Counted from the stretch's first letter, positions 48,144 to 57,590 are shown. The stretch: 64,000 bases of DNA from Sideroxydans lithotrophicus (GCA_020723185.1 DYJI01000009.1:62001-126000), one strand, 5' to 3'. Numbers and translations: made by a program. Notes: a model not told the origin generated them from the letters alone.

Positions 48144-49850
48144 ATGCGTTTGACCACCCGATTCCTGTTGTTGCGCGCGGTGGTGTTCGTCGCGCTGGGG
48201 GTGCTGGTATGGCTGTCGTTCGAGGCGGTGGTGGACCGCATCAACATGCAGTGGGGGCGCGAGTTCGCCCAGCGCCAGGTGCTGTTCGACAAGTACCGCA
48301 CGCTGTCGCCGCTGATCCGCGAGATCGAACTGGCGCGCAAGATGGCGGCCGAACCGGTGCTGGTCGAGATGGCCTTGAACGAGCATGAGCCGCTCGCCCG
48401 CAAGCGCGGGTTGAAGCTGCTGGAGGAATACCGCTACCGCTTCCGCGAGCACAGTTATTTCGCGGCGTTCGCGCACAGCGGCCACTACTACTACAACGAT
48501 GCCGCCAACAGCTATGGCGGCAAGCAACTGCGCTACACGCTTAATCCGCAAAGTGTCAACGACCAGTGGTTCTATGCCACATTGAAGGACGGCATGGAGT
48601 ATCAGGTGAACGTCGATCCTGATGTGCATCTGGATGTGGTCAAGGTGTGGATCAACGTGCTGCTGAAACAGCGCGGCAAGGTGCTGGGCGTGGTGGGGAC
48701 CGGTATCGAGCTGACCGACTTCCTGAAGGAGAGCGTGGACATCCATCAGCCCGGCGTGGACAACTTCTTCGTCGACAAGAGCCTGGCCATCCAGCTCTCC
48801 ACCGACCCCGCGATGATCGATTACGCCAGTCTGACCAAGACGGTCGAACAGCGCATCCGCATCGACCGGCTGTTCACCCGTCCGGCGGATATGGCGGCGA
48901 TACAGCAGGCGGCCGAAGCGTTGCGTAGCAAGCCGGATGGCGAGATCGCCACGCTGTGGGTGACCTATCAGGGCGGGCGTCATCTGCTGGGGATGGCCTG
49001 GTTGCCCGAACTGGGCTGGTACGACCTGACGCTGATGGACGAGCAGAGTCTGTCCATGCTGCACGAATACAAGTGGGTGCCGATGTTGTTCGTGTTCATC
49101 TTCCTGCTGGCTTTGATGCTGTTCGGCTGGTTGTTCAACCGTTGGGCGCTGGCCCCGATCTGCACGCTGCATCGGGCGATGCGCGCGATCCAGGACGGTG
49201 ACGACAAACTGGAACCGCCCATCGTCGGCAAGGGCGAAGTGGAGGCGTTGTCGCGCTCGTTCCGGCAGATGGTGGAGAAAGTGCGCAACACCAATCACGA
49301 ACTGGAAGCCAAGGTGAAGGAACGCACCGAGGCCTTGCAGCGCCTGAGCGAGGTCGATCCGCTGACCGGTCTGCTAAACCGGCGCGGCATGATGGCGCGT
49401 TTCGAGCAGGAGATCTCGCGCCAGGCACGGCAGGATGGCACGCTCGGCCTGCTGTTGCTCGACCTCGATCACTTCAAGGAGGTGAACGATACCTACGGTC
49501 ACGCTGCGGGCGACCTCGCGCTGTGCGCCGCCGCCAAAGTGCTGGGCGGGGTGATGCGCGCCTATGACCATGCCGCGCGCTGGGGCGGAGAGGAATTCCT
49601 CATCCTGTTGCCGGACTGTAGCGAGACCGACCTGCTGGCCATCGCCGAGCGCATCCGCGCCCGCATCGAAGCGCTGAAGATCGATACCGGGCAGAGCCGG
49701 TTCTCTTTCACGGTCAGTATCGGCGCACACCGACCGCAGACACCGCAGACCCCGGATGCCATGTTGCAGCAGGTGGACCGCGCGCTGTATGCGGCCAAGG
49801 CGGACGGCCGCAATTGCGTGCGCCTGTCTTCCGGGACGGGCAAGGCGTGA
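48144..49850 (+). CDS. Membrane diguanylate cyclase: periplasmic Cache-like sensor - HAMP - GGDEF
   Basis: N-terminal TM, ~270-aa extracytoplasmic region, second TM, HAMP-like segment, RAYD-HAARW-GGEEF. Confidence 0.9.
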   Translation: MRLTTRFLLLRAVVFVALGVLVWLSFEAVVDRINMQWGREFAQRQVLFDKYRTLSPLIREIELARKMAAEPVLVEMALNEHEPLARKRGLKLLEEYRYRFREHSYFAAFAHSGHYYYNDAANSYGGKQLRYTLNPQSVNDQWFYATLKDGMEYQVNVDPDVHLDVVKVWINVLLKQRGKVLGVVGTGIELTDFLKESVDIHQPGVDNFFVDKSLAIQLSTDPAMIDYASLTKTVEQRIRIDRLFTRPADMAAIQQAAEALRSKPDGEIATLWVTYQGGRHLLGMAWLPELGWYDLTLMDEQSLSMLHEYKWVPMLFVFIFLLALMLFGWLFNRWALAPICTLHRAMRAIQDGDDKLEPPIVGKGEVEALSRSFRQMVEKVRNTNHELEAKVKERTEALQRLSEVDPLTGLLNRRGMMARFEQEISRQARQDGTLGLLLLDLDHFKEVNDTYGHAAGDLALCAAAKVLGGVMRAYDHAARWGGEEFLILLPDCSETDLLAIAERIRARIEALKIDTGQSRFSFTVSIGAHRPQTPQTPDAMLQQVDRALYAAKADGRNCVRLSSGTGKA

Positions 49851-49855
49851 GGGTT

Positions 49856-52681
49856 ATGCAGCGCAGCCTGGTATTGGCGATAGGGCTGTTGCTGTCGTTG
49901 GCAGCTTTAAGTGCACAGGCCGTGCAGGAGGTGCGCGTCGGTGTGCTGTCCTTCCGGCCGCTGGAGCAGGCACGGCAGCAGTGGCAGGCCACGACCGACC
50001 AGCTGAACGCGCGCATCCCCGATCACCGTTTCAGTGTCGAGGTGCTGTTCTTTCCGGACATCGAGCAGGCGATGGCGCAGGGGCGCTTCGATTTCGTGCT
50101 GACCAATCCCGAGCATTACATCGCGCTGCGGGCGCGCTATGGCCTGTCGGCGATCGCCACATTGATGCCGCTGGCGGAAGGGCATCCGGTGAGCCAGTTC
50201 GGCGGCGTCATCTTCACCCGCGCCGATCGAACCGACATCAATGAACTGAAAGATCTGCGCGGCAAGGTGGTGTCGTCGGTGCAGGAGAAGTCGTTCGGTG
50301 CCTACATGATGCAGCGCTGGACCCTGTACAAGCACGGCATCGCCATCGGCGAGATCGGCCGCATGCGTTTCACCGGTATGCCCCAGGACAATGCCGTGTA
50401 CGACGTGCTGTCGGGCGAGGCCGATGTCGGTTTCGTGCGCACCGGCATGCTGGAGCGCATGGTGCGCGAGGGGAAGCTGAAGATGGAGCAGGTGAAAGTC
50501 ATCAACCGCCAGCCGGTGGATGGATTCCCGCAGGTCCTGTCGACCGATCTGTATCCGGAATGGGCGTTCTCGGCCATGCCGCGCGTGCCGGAGCGGTTGA
50601 AGAAGCAGGTCGCGCAGGCGTTGTTCAGTATCGCCCCCGACGACCAGGCCGCGCGTGCGGGCAACTATTTCGGTTTCTCGCCGCCGGGCAACTACGCGCC
50701 GGTGGAGGCGGTGATGACGCGGCTGCGCATGATGCCGGACCAGACGGTCGAATTCGACCTGCGCGACATCCTCAACAAGTACATGTATCCGATGCTGCTG
50801 TCGGGGTTGGTGATGTTGCTGCTGGTGCTTTGGGTGGCCATCCATCTGGGGCGCGTCAACCGCCGCCTGCGCGCCAGCTTCCGCGAACGCGAGCGGCTGG
50901 ACGAGGCACTGCAGCAGGCCAATGCCACGCTGGAGCAGAAGGTGGCGGCGCGCACGCGGGAACTGCAGCAGAGTGAGGCGCGTTTCCGTCAGATGTTCGA
51001 GAGCCATTCTTCGCCCATGCTGTTGATCGACCCCGAAAGTGGTGCCATCGTCAACGCGAACGAGGCGGCAGCCTCGTTCTACGGATATGGTATCGGGCAG
51101 ATGCAGCATATGAACATCGCCGACATCAACACGCATACCCGCGATGAGTTGCTGCACGAGCGCCAGCAGGCCTTGCGCGAGGAGTGCAACTTCTTCGTGT
51201 TCCCCCACCGGCTGGCCGACGGCAGCCTGCGCACGGTGGAGGTGCATTCCTCGCCCATCGAGGTGGATGGGCGCGATCTGCTGTTCTCCATCATCCACGA
51301 CATCACCGAGCGCCAGCGACTGGAGCAGCAGATGCACGAGCTGGCTTTCTACGACGTGTTGACCGGCCTGCCCAACCGCCGCCTGCTGCTCGACCGTTTG
51401 CACAAAGCGTTGGCATCCTGCGAACGCACGCGCCGCCATGCCGCGCTGATGTTCCTCGACCTGGACCATTTCAAGACGCTGAACGACCTGCACGGCCACG
51501 ATATCGGCGACCGCATGCTGGTCGAGGTGGCGCAACGGCTGCACGCCTGCATCCGCGAGGAGGACAGCGTGGCGCGTTTCGGCGGTGACGAGTTCGTGGT
51601 GATGCTGGAAGCCCTGTCGGCCGACACGCAGGAAGCGGTGGTGCAAGCGGAGTCGGTGGCGGAGAAGATCAGGCTGGCGCTGATGCAGCCTTACCAGTTG
51701 ACGCGCGATGCCGGAGATCCCATCACCCACCACTGTTCGTCCAGTATCGGTATCACCGTGTTCCGCGAGCAGGCGGACAGTGTGGACCAGCTGCTGAAAT
51801 GGACCGATATGGCGATGTACCGCGCCAAGGATGCGGGGCGCAACGTCATCCGATTCTTCGATCCAGCCATGCAGGCGGCGGTGGAGTCGCGCGCCGCGCT
51901 GGAAGCTGACCTGCATGTGGCGCTGGCGCAGCAGCAGTTCGAATTGTTCTATCAGGTGCAGGTGGATGCCGCGCGCCGCCCGAAAGGGGCGGAGGCGTTG
52001 CTGCGCTGGCAGCACCCGCAACGCGGGCTGGTGTCACCGCTGGAGTTCATCCCGCTGGCGGAGGAGACCGGGCTGATCCTGCCCATCGGCACCTGGGTGC
52101 TGGATGCGGCCTGCGCGCAGATCAAGCTCTGGCGCAGCCGGCCGCAACTGTCGGGCCTCGCGCTGTCGGTGAACGTCAGCGCGCGCCAGTTCCGTCAGGC
52201 CGATTTCGTGGAGCAGGTGCAGGCGGCGGTGATGCGGCACGGCATCGCGCCGACCGCACTCAAGCTGGAACTGACCGAGAGCCTGGTGCTGGATGATGTG
52301 CAGGACTCCATCGCCAAGATGAAGGCATTGCACGAGTTCGGCGTCAGTTTTGCGATGGACGATTTCGGCACCGGTTATTCCTCGCTCTCCTACCTGAAGA
52401 ACCTGCCGCTGGACCAGCTCAAGATCGACCAGAGTTTCGTGCGCAGCCTTGCCAGCGACAACGCCGACCGGGTGATGGTGATGACCATCGTCGATCTGGG
52501 CATGAACTTCGAGCTGGACGTGGTGGCCGAAGGCGTGGAGACCGAAGAACAGTTCACCCTGCTGCACCGCTACGGTTGCGGTTACTTCCAGGGTTATCTG
52601 TTCAGCAAGCCGCTGCCGCGTGCGGCGTTCGAGCATCATGTCATGGAGATGGCGCAGCATGCCGGCGCGGCGGGACACTGA
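49856..52681 (+). CDS. PhnD-like periplasmic binding domain - TM - PAS - GGDEF - EAL fusion
   Basis: Signal peptide; EVRVGVLSFRPLEQARQQWQATTDQLNARIP...FVLTNPEHYIALRARYG...LRGKVVSSVQEKSFGAYMMQ (PhnD/PBP2-like); then TM, PAS, REED-SVARF-GGDEF, GAEALLRW. Confidence 0.9.
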   Translation: MQRSLVLAIGLLLSLAALSAQAVQEVRVGVLSFRPLEQARQQWQATTDQLNARIPDHRFSVEVLFFPDIEQAMAQGRFDFVLTNPEHYIALRARYGLSAIATLMPLAEGHPVSQFGGVIFTRADRTDINELKDLRGKVVSSVQEKSFGAYMMQRWTLYKHGIAIGEIGRMRFTGMPQDNAVYDVLSGEADVGFVRTGMLERMVREGKLKMEQVKVINRQPVDGFPQVLSTDLYPEWAFSAMPRVPERLKKQVAQALFSIAPDDQAARAGNYFGFSPPGNYAPVEAVMTRLRMMPDQTVEFDLRDILNKYMYPMLLSGLVMLLLVLWVAIHLGRVNRRLRASFRERERLDEALQQANATLEQKVAARTRELQQSEARFRQMFESHSSPMLLIDPESGAIVNANEAAASFYGYGIGQMQHMNIADINTHTRDELLHERQQALREECNFFVFPHRLADGSLRTVEVHSSPIEVDGRDLLFSIIHDITERQRLEQQMHELAFYDVLTGLPNRRLLLDRLHKALASCERTRRHAALMFLDLDHFKTLNDLHGHDIGDRMLVEVAQRLHACIREEDSVARFGGDEFVVMLEALSADTQEAVVQAESVAEKIRLALMQPYQLTRDAGDPITHHCSSSIGITVFREQADSVDQLLKWTDMAMYRAKDAGRNVIRFFDPAMQAAVESRAALEADLHVALAQQQFELFYQVQVDAARRPKGAEALLRWQHPQRGLVSPLEFIPLAEETGLILPIGTWVLDAACAQIKLWRSRPQLSGLALSVNVSARQFRQADFVEQVQAAVMRHGIAPTALKLELTESLVLDDVQDSIAKMKALHEFGVSFAMDDFGTGYSSLSYLKNLPLDQLKIDQSFVRSLASDNADRVMVMTIVDLGMNFELDVVAEGVETEEQFTLLHRYGCGYFQGYLFSKPLPRAAFEHHVMEMAQHAGAAGH

Positions 52682-55124
52682 GCCGCAGGGGCCATCCCTG
52701 CACATCCCGTCCATCCTGCACAAGATGCAGGAGGTGCTGGATCTGCACGCGCTGGTCTCCATCACCGATGCAAAGGACCGCATCGTGCATGTCAACGACA
52801 ACCTGTGCGCCATCAGCGGCTATGCGCGAGAGGAGCTGGTCGGCCAGCACCACCGCATCCTGCTCGCGGACGTGCAGCCGGCCTCGTTCTTCGAGGCTAT
52901 CTACCGCACCCTGTACGCGGGCGAAGTGTGGCAGGGCGACATCTGCAACCGCAGCAAGCGCGGCGACCGTTTCTGGGTGCGTACCACCATCGTGCCGGTG
53001 CCGGACGAGCAGGGCAAGTTCGAATATTTCATCTGCATCCGAACCGACATCACCGAGAGCCTGCGCCAGCAGCGGATGCTGGAGGAGGCGCAGCGGCTGG
53101 GGCGGCTGGGCTACTGGGAGCTGGATCTGCTCAGCGGCAAGCTGACCTGGTCGGACGAGATCTACCGCATCTTCGAGATCGATCCGGCGCAGTTCGGTGC
53201 CTCCTACGAGGCCTTCCTCAATCTGATCCATCCCGAGGACCGCGCGCTGGTGGCGGACAGCTACGAGCGTTCGGTCATGGAGCACAGCGACTATGCCATC
53301 GAACACCGCCTGCTGTTCCCGGACGGGCGCATCAAGTGGGTGAGCGAGCACGGCCACACCGACTACGATGCGGACGGCAAACCGCTGACCTCTATGGGCA
53401 CGGTGCAGGATATCAGCGAGCGCAAGGATGCCGAGGAGCAGTTGCGCATCTCGGCCATCGCTTTCGAGACGCAGGAAGCCATCATCGTCACCGACACGCA
53501 ACCGCGCATCATCAGCGTCAACCGTTCCTTCGAGCGTTTGACCGGCTATTCCGCCGCCGAGGCCATCGGCCAGAACCCCAGCATCCTGCAGTCGGGCAAA
53601 CACGACAAGGCTTTCTACCGGGCGATGTGGAGCGAGTTGCTGGAGAAGGATGCCTGGTCGGGCGAGATGTGGGACCGGCGCAAGGACGGCACGCTGTATC
53701 CGAAATGGGTGACCATGTCGGCGGTACGCAGCGTGGGTGGCGAGGTCACGCACTATGTCGCCATCTTCATGGACATCAGCGAACGCAAACGGGCGGAAGA
53801 GGAGATCCACCGGCTCGCGTTCTTCGACACGCTGACCGGCCTGCCCAACCGCCGCCTGCTCACCGACCGTCTGCAGCAGGCGCTTGCAGGCAGCCAGCGC
53901 AGCGGCGGCTACGGCGCGCTGATGTTCATGGATATGGACAACTTCAAGGTGCTCAACGACACGCGCGGCCACGACATGGGCGACCTGCTGCTGGTCGAGG
54001 TGGCAAAACGCCTGCAACAGTGCGTGCGCGAGAGCGACACGGTGGCGCGACTGGGCGGTGACGAGTTCGTGGTGGTGCTGCACGAACTGGGCGACGCCCC
54101 GATGCAGGCGGCGAGCCAGGCGGAGATGTTGGCCGAGAAGATCGTGGCGGAGCTGGGCTTGCCTTATCAATTGAAGGGGCTGGAGCATCACGCCAGCGTC
54201 AGCTTGGGCGTGTGCCTGTATCACGGGCACGACGCCAGTCTGGAAGAATTGCTGAAGCGGGCCGACACCGCCATGTACCAGGCGAAGCAGAGCGGCCGCA
54301 ACATGGTGCGTTTCTTCGAGCGCGCGATGCAGGTGGCGGTGGAGGCGCGTGCGATGCTGGAGGGGCGGCTACGCCATGCGCTGTCACGCGACGAACTGGA
54401 GCTGTATTACCAGTCGCAGGTCGGTGTGGATGGGCGCATCGTCGGTGCAGAGGTGTTGCTGCGCTGGTTCAACGCCGAACAGGGCTTCGTCTCACCGGCC
54501 GAGTTCATCCCCATCGCCGAGGACAGCGGACTGATCCTGCCTATCGGTGCCTGGGTGCTGGAGTCCGCCTGCGCACAGTTGAAGCAGTGGGCGAGTCAGC
54601 CCGCGCTGTGTCATCTGTCGTTGTCGGTCAACGTCAGCGCACGCCAGTTCCGCCAGCCCGATTTCGTCCACCAGGTGGCGCAGGTGCTGCGGCGTTTCGG
54701 CATCCAGCCGGAGAAGCTCAAGCTGGAGCTGACCGAGAGCCTGGTGCTGAGCGACGTGGATGACACCATCACCAGGATGGATGCGTTGCGCGCGTTGGGA
54801 GTGCGCTTCTCCATGGACGATTTCGGAACCGGCTATTCCTCGCTTTCCTATCTCAAGCGCCTGCCGCTGGATCAGCTCAAGATCGACCAGAGTTTCGTGC
54901 GCGAACTGGAATCGGACAGCAGCGACGAAGTGATCGTCCGCACCATCATCGACATGGCCCGCAACTTCGGCCTGAACGTGATCGCCGAGGGGGTGGAGAC
55001 CGAGGCGCAACGCGACATCCTGAGCCGCAACGGTTGCTTCGACTATCAGGGCTATCTGTTCAGCAAACCCTTGCCGCTGCGGGACTTTCAGGCGTTGCTG
55101 CCCGGCGTGTCCCCGCTCCCCTGA
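52659..55124 (+). CDS. PAS - PAS - PAS - GGDEF - EAL protein (cytoplasmic)
   Basis: Three PAS/PAC segments, RESD-TVARL-GGDEF, GAEVLLRW, LTES, DDFGTGYSS, AEGVET. Start overlaps the 3' end of the upstream gene. Confidence 0.9.
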   Translation: MPARRDTEPQGPSLHIPSILHKMQEVLDLHALVSITDAKDRIVHVNDNLCAISGYAREELVGQHHRILLADVQPASFFEAIYRTLYAGEVWQGDICNRSKRGDRFWVRTTIVPVPDEQGKFEYFICIRTDITESLRQQRMLEEAQRLGRLGYWELDLLSGKLTWSDEIYRIFEIDPAQFGASYEAFLNLIHPEDRALVADSYERSVMEHSDYAIEHRLLFPDGRIKWVSEHGHTDYDADGKPLTSMGTVQDISERKDAEEQLRISAIAFETQEAIIVTDTQPRIISVNRSFERLTGYSAAEAIGQNPSILQSGKHDKAFYRAMWSELLEKDAWSGEMWDRRKDGTLYPKWVTMSAVRSVGGEVTHYVAIFMDISERKRAEEEIHRLAFFDTLTGLPNRRLLTDRLQQALAGSQRSGGYGALMFMDMDNFKVLNDTRGHDMGDLLLVEVAKRLQQCVRESDTVARLGGDEFVVVLHELGDAPMQAASQAEMLAEKIVAELGLPYQLKGLEHHASVSLGVCLYHGHDASLEELLKRADTAMYQAKQSGRNMVRFFERAMQVAVEARAMLEGRLRHALSRDELELYYQSQVGVDGRIVGAEVLLRWFNAEQGFVSPAEFIPIAEDSGLILPIGAWVLESACAQLKQWASQPALCHLSLSVNVSARQFRQPDFVHQVAQVLRRFGIQPEKLKLELTESLVLSDVDDTITRMDALRALGVRFSMDDFGTGYSSLSYLKRLPLDQLKIDQSFVRELESDSSDEVIVRTIIDMARNFGLNVIAEGVETEAQRDILSRNGCFDYQGYLFSKPLPLRDFQALLPGVSPLP

Positions 55125-55232
55125 ACGATTTTTCCGTGCCGGATTGAACCAATCACGAGCAGCCCGGTCGCAGGCGTCGGGTGTATGTCGCCAGCCTGGG
55201 CGTCGATAAACGATGCACGCAGAAATGTCAAC

Positions 55233-55260
55233 TTTGCAAAATCAAAAACGCCTATAGAAT
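55233..55260 (+). promoter_or_regulatory. Possible promoter upstream of the cytochrome b/c cluster
   Basis: TTTGCA / TAGAAT-like hexamers with a short (~16 bp) spacer in an AT-rich intergenic patch before the 55291 ATG. Confidence 0.3.
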
Positions 55261-55290
55261 CGCGCCCGTTTTTCGAGGAGACATAGCAAG

Positions 55291-55878
55291 ATGCCGGACA
55301 AAGAAGCAGCGCAGGTGAAGGTGTGGGACGTGCCGGTCAGGGTGTTCCATTGGTCACTGGTGGCGGGATTCATCGTCGCCTATCTCTCCGCCGAGATGCA
55401 CAAGATGGCGGTGCATGTGTGGGTCGGTTATGCACTGGTCGCGCTGTTGCTGTTCCGTCTGGTGTGGGGATTCGCGGGTAATGAATATGCCCGCTTCAAG
55501 TCCTTCATCTTTTCGCCGCAGGAGACTTTGGCCTATGTGCGTTCGCTGCGCAGCGGTCACGCCAGACACTATTACGGTCATAACCCGGCCGGGGCGCTGA
55601 TGGTGTTCGCATTGCTGGGTGTGTTGCTGGCGATCTTCGGCACCGGGCTGGTGACGCTGGCCGTGATCGATTTCGAAGGGCCGCTGCTGTTCCTGGCGAA
55701 CGATGTGAGCGACGAGACGGCCTATATCTTCCGTCATGCGCATGACTGGATGGTGAACATCGCGCTACTGCTGATCCCGCTGCATCTGTTGGGGGTGGTG
55801 AGCGGCAGTATCCAGCACAAGGAGAACCTGGTGCGCGCGATGGTGACGGGAATGAAGCGCAATGCGCCGGAAGCATAG
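55291..55878 (+). CDS. Cytochrome b561-type membrane protein
   Basis: VKVWDVPVRVFHWSLVAGFIVAYLSAEMHKMAVHVWVGYALVALLLFRLVWGFAGNEYARF...HAHDWMVNIALLLIPLHLLGVVSGSIQHKENLVRAM. Confidence 0.9.
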   Translation: MPDKEAAQVKVWDVPVRVFHWSLVAGFIVAYLSAEMHKMAVHVWVGYALVALLLFRLVWGFAGNEYARFKSFIFSPQETLAYVRSLRSGHARHYYGHNPAGALMVFALLGVLLAIFGTGLVTLAVIDFEGPLLFLANDVSDETAYIFRHAHDWMVNIALLLIPLHLLGVVSGSIQHKENLVRAMVTGMKRNAPEA

Positions 55879-55921
55879 CGGGAAAGTTACAACGACAATG
55901 TTTTTTCAAGAGGAGGTAGTT

Positions 55922-56554
55922 ATGGAAGTGAAGCAACGTTGCAGCATGGCGCTGGCAGGTGCCGCGATGCTGGCCTTTACCGGGCTGGCGGGTGCACAGG
56001 AAGCACCGCTCGATCTTTCCACCCCGGCACAGGCCTACGCACAACGCGCGATGCCGATGATGCTGGCGGCCAATGACAGCATGGTTGCGGCGGAGAAGAC
56101 GCCGGCCGTGACTGCGCCGGCCGCGCAACCCGAGTTCGAGGAATCCTGGCTCACCGGCAGCAAGGCCCACATGGCGCTGGGTCTCGCGACCATCGTCACC
56201 GCGCTCGCCACCGGCGCGACAGCGCCCGGCGAAGGCTGTGAAGATGCTTGCCCGCCCGGCTACGTTGCGCCCCCGCGCGAGACCGACGGCACGCACGCCA
56301 AGCTGGCCAAGGTCACTACGGCACTGGCGGTGGCGACCGTGGCGACCGGCTTGTACTACCACTGGGACGACTTCCATCTGGAAGACGGCCTCACCGATCC
56401 GGACAACCTGCACGTCATCCTCGGCATGACCGGTGCCGCGCTGATGGCCTATGCCACCGCCAAGTCGGCCGGTTCTACCACGCCGGTGAGCCATGCCGGC
56501 ATGGGCATGGCCGGTGCCTACGGCATGATCGCTGCCGTCAAGATCGCCTGGTAA
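55922..56554 (+). CDS. Unknown secreted/membrane protein with four hydrophobic His-containing helices
   Basis: Signal peptide (GLAGAQEA), then segments KAHMALGLATIVTALATG, HAKLAKVTTALAVATVATGLYYHW, LHVILGMTGAALMAYATAKSA, SHAGMGMAGAYGMIAAVKIAW. No family recognised. Confidence 0.75.
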   Translation: MEVKQRCSMALAGAAMLAFTGLAGAQEAPLDLSTPAQAYAQRAMPMMLAANDSMVAAEKTPAVTAPAAQPEFEESWLTGSKAHMALGLATIVTALATGATAPGEGCEDACPPGYVAPPRETDGTHAKLAKVTTALAVATVATGLYYHWDDFHLEDGLTDPDNLHVILGMTGAALMAYATAKSAGSTTPVSHAGMGMAGAYGMIAAVKIAW

Positions 56555-56564
56555 GGGAAACAAC

Positions 56565-56963
56565 ATGAAAAGACTGACTGCGATGTTGATGGTGCTGGGG
56601 TTGTTCGCTGCCGTTCCGGCGCACGCCACACCGGCCAGCGATACGCTGCTGGCGAAGTACAAGTCCGAAGGTGCGAAGGCACCCGATGCCGCCAAGGGCA
56701 AGAAGGACTGGACGCGCGAGGAAGTGGTGGAAGGCGAGAAGATGTCCTGCGCCACCTGCCACGGCAGCGACTTCAGCAAGCCGGGCAAGCACCACAAGAC
56801 CGGCAAGGTGATCGAGCCGATGTCGATGAAGGTCAACGCCGAGCGCTACACCGACGTGAAGAAGATCGAGAAATGGTTCAAGCGCAACTGCAAGGATGCC
56901 TGGGGGCGCGAATGCACTGTGCAGGAGAAGGCCGATTTCCTGACCTTCCTGCTGGCTCAATAA
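56565..56963 (+). CDS. DUF1924 / SHP-like monoheme cytochrome c
   Basis: Signal peptide; SCATCHGSDFSKPGKHHKTGKVIEPMSMKVNAERYTDVKKIEKWFKRNC. Confidence 0.88.
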   Translation: MKRLTAMLMVLGLFAAVPAHATPASDTLLAKYKSEGAKAPDAAKGKKDWTREEVVEGEKMSCATCHGSDFSKPGKHHKTGKVIEPMSMKVNAERYTDVKKIEKWFKRNCKDAWGRECTVQEKADFLTFLLAQ

Positions 56964-56978
56964 TTCCGGAGAACGAAT

Positions 56979-57539
56979 ATGCATATGAAGATTAAATCCA
57001 TGATCCTGCTGGCGGCCCTGCTGGGCGCGACCGGCGCGGCGCAGGCCGAGGAATCCGTGTGGACCTGGCTGGGCTCCATCTGGCGTCAGAACGAAGTGAA
57101 CGCAGTCAGCAACGATGCCTGGCAGGAGGAGTGCGGTTCCTGCCACTTCGCCTACCAGCCCGGCCTGCTGCCCACGCAGTCGTGGGAGAAACTGCTGGAC
57201 GAGAAGGCGCTGGCCGACCACTTCGGCGAGAACGCGGAACTGGATGCTGACACGCTGAAGGAAGTGCGTGCTTTCGCGCTGGAGAATGCGGCCGACAAGT
57301 CCTGGTACAAGCGCGCGCGCAAGATCGCCAAGGCGACCGAGAACGGCGAAGCACCGCTGCGCATCACCGAGGTGCGTTACATCAAGCGCAAGCACCACGA
57401 GATCCCCGAGAAGATGATCAAGGGCAACAAGGATGTGAAGTCGCTGAGCTATTGCGACGCCTGTCACACCCAGGCCAAGAAGGCCGTGTTCGACGAGGAC
57501 ACCGTGCGCATCCCCAACTATCCTGACTGGGAAGACTGA
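56979..57539 (+). CDS. Diheme cytochrome c (DHC family)
   Basis: Signal peptide; CGSCH and CDACH; PGLLPTQSWEKLLDEKALADHFGENAELD, paralogous to the 34748 gene. Confidence 0.9.
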   Translation: MHMKIKSMILLAALLGATGAAQAEESVWTWLGSIWRQNEVNAVSNDAWQEECGSCHFAYQPGLLPTQSWEKLLDEKALADHFGENAELDADTLKEVRAFALENAADKSWYKRARKIAKATENGEAPLRITEVRYIKRKHHEIPEKMIKGNKDVKSLSYCDACHTQAKKAVFDEDTVRIPNYPDWED

Positions 57540-57564
57540 TCACGCTCTGTGTTGATGGAATGGG

Positions 57565-57590
57565 AAAAGGCAGCTTCGGCTGCCTTTTTT
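57565..57590 (+). terminator. Rho-independent terminator after the cytochrome cluster
   Basis: aaaaggcagc-ttcg-gctgcctttttt; UUCG tetraloop and T-run. Confidence 0.92.
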
